From positions 1 through 5,522 of the forward strand of contig JACDHQ010000179.1 in NCBI GenBank assembly GCA_013820975.1: 5,522 nt of DNA. Direction: 5' to 3'. This document shows, one piece after another, positions 4,942-5,522 of this stretch. The stretch comes from Gemmatimonadaceae bacterium. Its GTDB lineage: Bacteria > Gemmatimonadota > Gemmatimonadetes > Gemmatimonadales > Gemmatimonadaceae. The notes under the pieces were generated by a model. That model was not told the origin of the DNA and made no database searches. It saw nothing but the letters and a program-made list of their open reading frames with translations. A program made the translations under genes and the position numbers. Within the stretch, counting starts at the first letter, position 1. Each line of letters begins with the position of its first letter.

Positions 4942-5522
4942 CTACGGGCCCGTCGCAGGGGGGACCCGATCGAAGCTCCACGAGACGGTCGCGCTTCCCA
5001 GCGCCGCCCCACCGGCGCCTGATGCCCCCCACGGAGAGAACCAAGGAGGCGTCCTGTCGAGGTAGAACTCCGAGTATGCCGGGTACTCACCCGCACCGGC
5101 GAGCGAGCCGCTCGAAGGCAAGGGGACGCCTCCCGACTTGAGCTTGGCGATGTTGACCGGCCCCGTCCGCGGACCCCCGTAGGGGTGGTAGGTGCTCGTC
5201 GCCATGATGTACGCCCCGACGTAGACGTTGAACGTGCAATCGGGCGCACCGAAGTGCAGCAGCACGCGTGACCCTTCGGGCGGGGCGTAGGGGAGGAGGG
5301 GTCCGCTCCCGACGACCGTCTGAAACAGAGCGGGGCCATTTGGGCCGTAGAAGTATTCGTGATATGCGATGGAGGCACTCCCTGATGGGCTCCCCGTGTA
5401 CGTGAGCTGCTGCGAGTCGCCGACGAGGTCGACCTCGAGATCGCCAGAGATCACCTGCGTGATGCGCCTGCTGCCATCGTCGAACGTAAAGTCGTATGCG
5501 AACGAGGCACGACCCGTCCAGC
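4942..5522 (-). CDS. Unrecognised, probably exported protein with 'WFSPWG' C-terminus, 5' end outside window
   Basis: The minus-strand frame is open from the right edge of the window to a TAG at 4944-4942, giving about 192 residues without the N-terminus. I do not recognise the family. The sequence is rich in Gly, Ser, Thr, Tyr and Pro, and alternates short hydrophobic and polar stretches ('GRASFAYDFTFDDGS', 'GDLEVDLVGDSQQLTYTG', 'CTFNVYVGAYIMATST'), as in extracellular beta-sandwich proteins; that is an inference. No catalytic motif is seen. The C-terminus reads 'SEFYLDRTPPWFSPWG' and then 'ATVSWSFDRVPPATGP'. A GTG at 5454 could be an internal start, but the same frame continues upstream with 'GRASFAYDFTFDDGSRR', which looks equally coding, so the true start should lie beyond base 5522. 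A broken copy of its C-terminal part lies at 1263-1764. Its stop nearly meets the PIN-toxin relic coming from the other strand. Confidence 0.68.
   Translation of the reverse strand, partial: WTGRASFAYDFTFDDGSRRITQVISGDLEVDLVGDSQQLTYTGSPSGSASIAYHEYFYGPNGPALFQTVVGSGPLLPYAPPEGSRVLLHFGAPDCTFNVYVGAYIMATSTYHPYGGPRTGPVNIAKLKSGGVPLPSSGSLAGAGEYPAYSEFYLDRTPPWFSPWGASGAGGAALGSATVSWSFDRVPPATGP

Noticed and set aside
4337..5065. A long plus-strand open frame of 242 codons over the flavoprotein remnant and the PIN relic
   Set aside because: Its parts are antisense readings of known minus-strand coding sequence, joined to a piece of the PIN relic; no continuous protein family is seen.

Overview
This is a high-GC bacterial window (two 60-base samples in typical genes give about 70% and 68% G+C). 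It is a patchwork of a few intact genes and many broken ones. An actinobacterium, or a similar high-GC soil or aquatic lineage, is plausible. That rests only on base composition, on the style of the ABC-2 permease and on a VapC relic of a type common in actinobacteria, so it is a guess. No tRNA, rRNA, CRISPR array, transposase or integrase gene was seen.

Left part (1-1287): the window opens inside an ABC-2 type transporter permease that ends at 546. After a 104-base gap comes an unrecognised gene of lower G+C (about 53% in two samples). It reads as one protein split by a single +1 frame change near 850, or less likely as two overlapping genes.

Middle left (1263-2523): a minus-strand gene survives as three consecutive reading-frame segments (1263 to about 1764). 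Its last part matches the C-terminus of the intact gene at the right edge of the window. Next to it lies a complete plus-strand type II toxin-antitoxin operon. It has a near-consensus promoter, a Phd/YefM-like antitoxin, and a PIN-domain toxin that starts at TTG inside the antitoxin stop codon (TTGA overlap).

Middle (2524-3231): a degraded minus-strand VapC-type PIN toxin (about 2580-2930), followed by a plus-strand coding remnant in two frames that I cannot name (about 2952-3214).

Right part (3232-5522): a complete minus-strand aldo/keto reductase with its catalytic tetrad and a strong ribosome binding site. Upstream of it is the C-terminal remnant of a sulfide:quinone-oxidoreductase-like flavoprotein with at least one frameshift. 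That remnant stops abruptly at about 4740, where a frameshifted relic of the same PIN toxin found at 2098 begins. The last gene (4942 to the edge, minus strand) is an unrecognised, probably exported protein whose C-terminus is the parent-like version of the broken copy at 1263.

The main biological reading is a recombination and decay zone around toxin genes: three PIN-domain loci (one intact, two dead) in under 3 kb. Two unrelated families, the PIN toxin and the C-terminal 'WFSPWG' family, each occur once intact and once broken, and each occurrence lies next to a member of the other family. I do not see a convincing new multi-gene system. The best candidates for follow-up are the duplicated PIN/'WFSPWG' pair and the low-G+C frameshifted gene.
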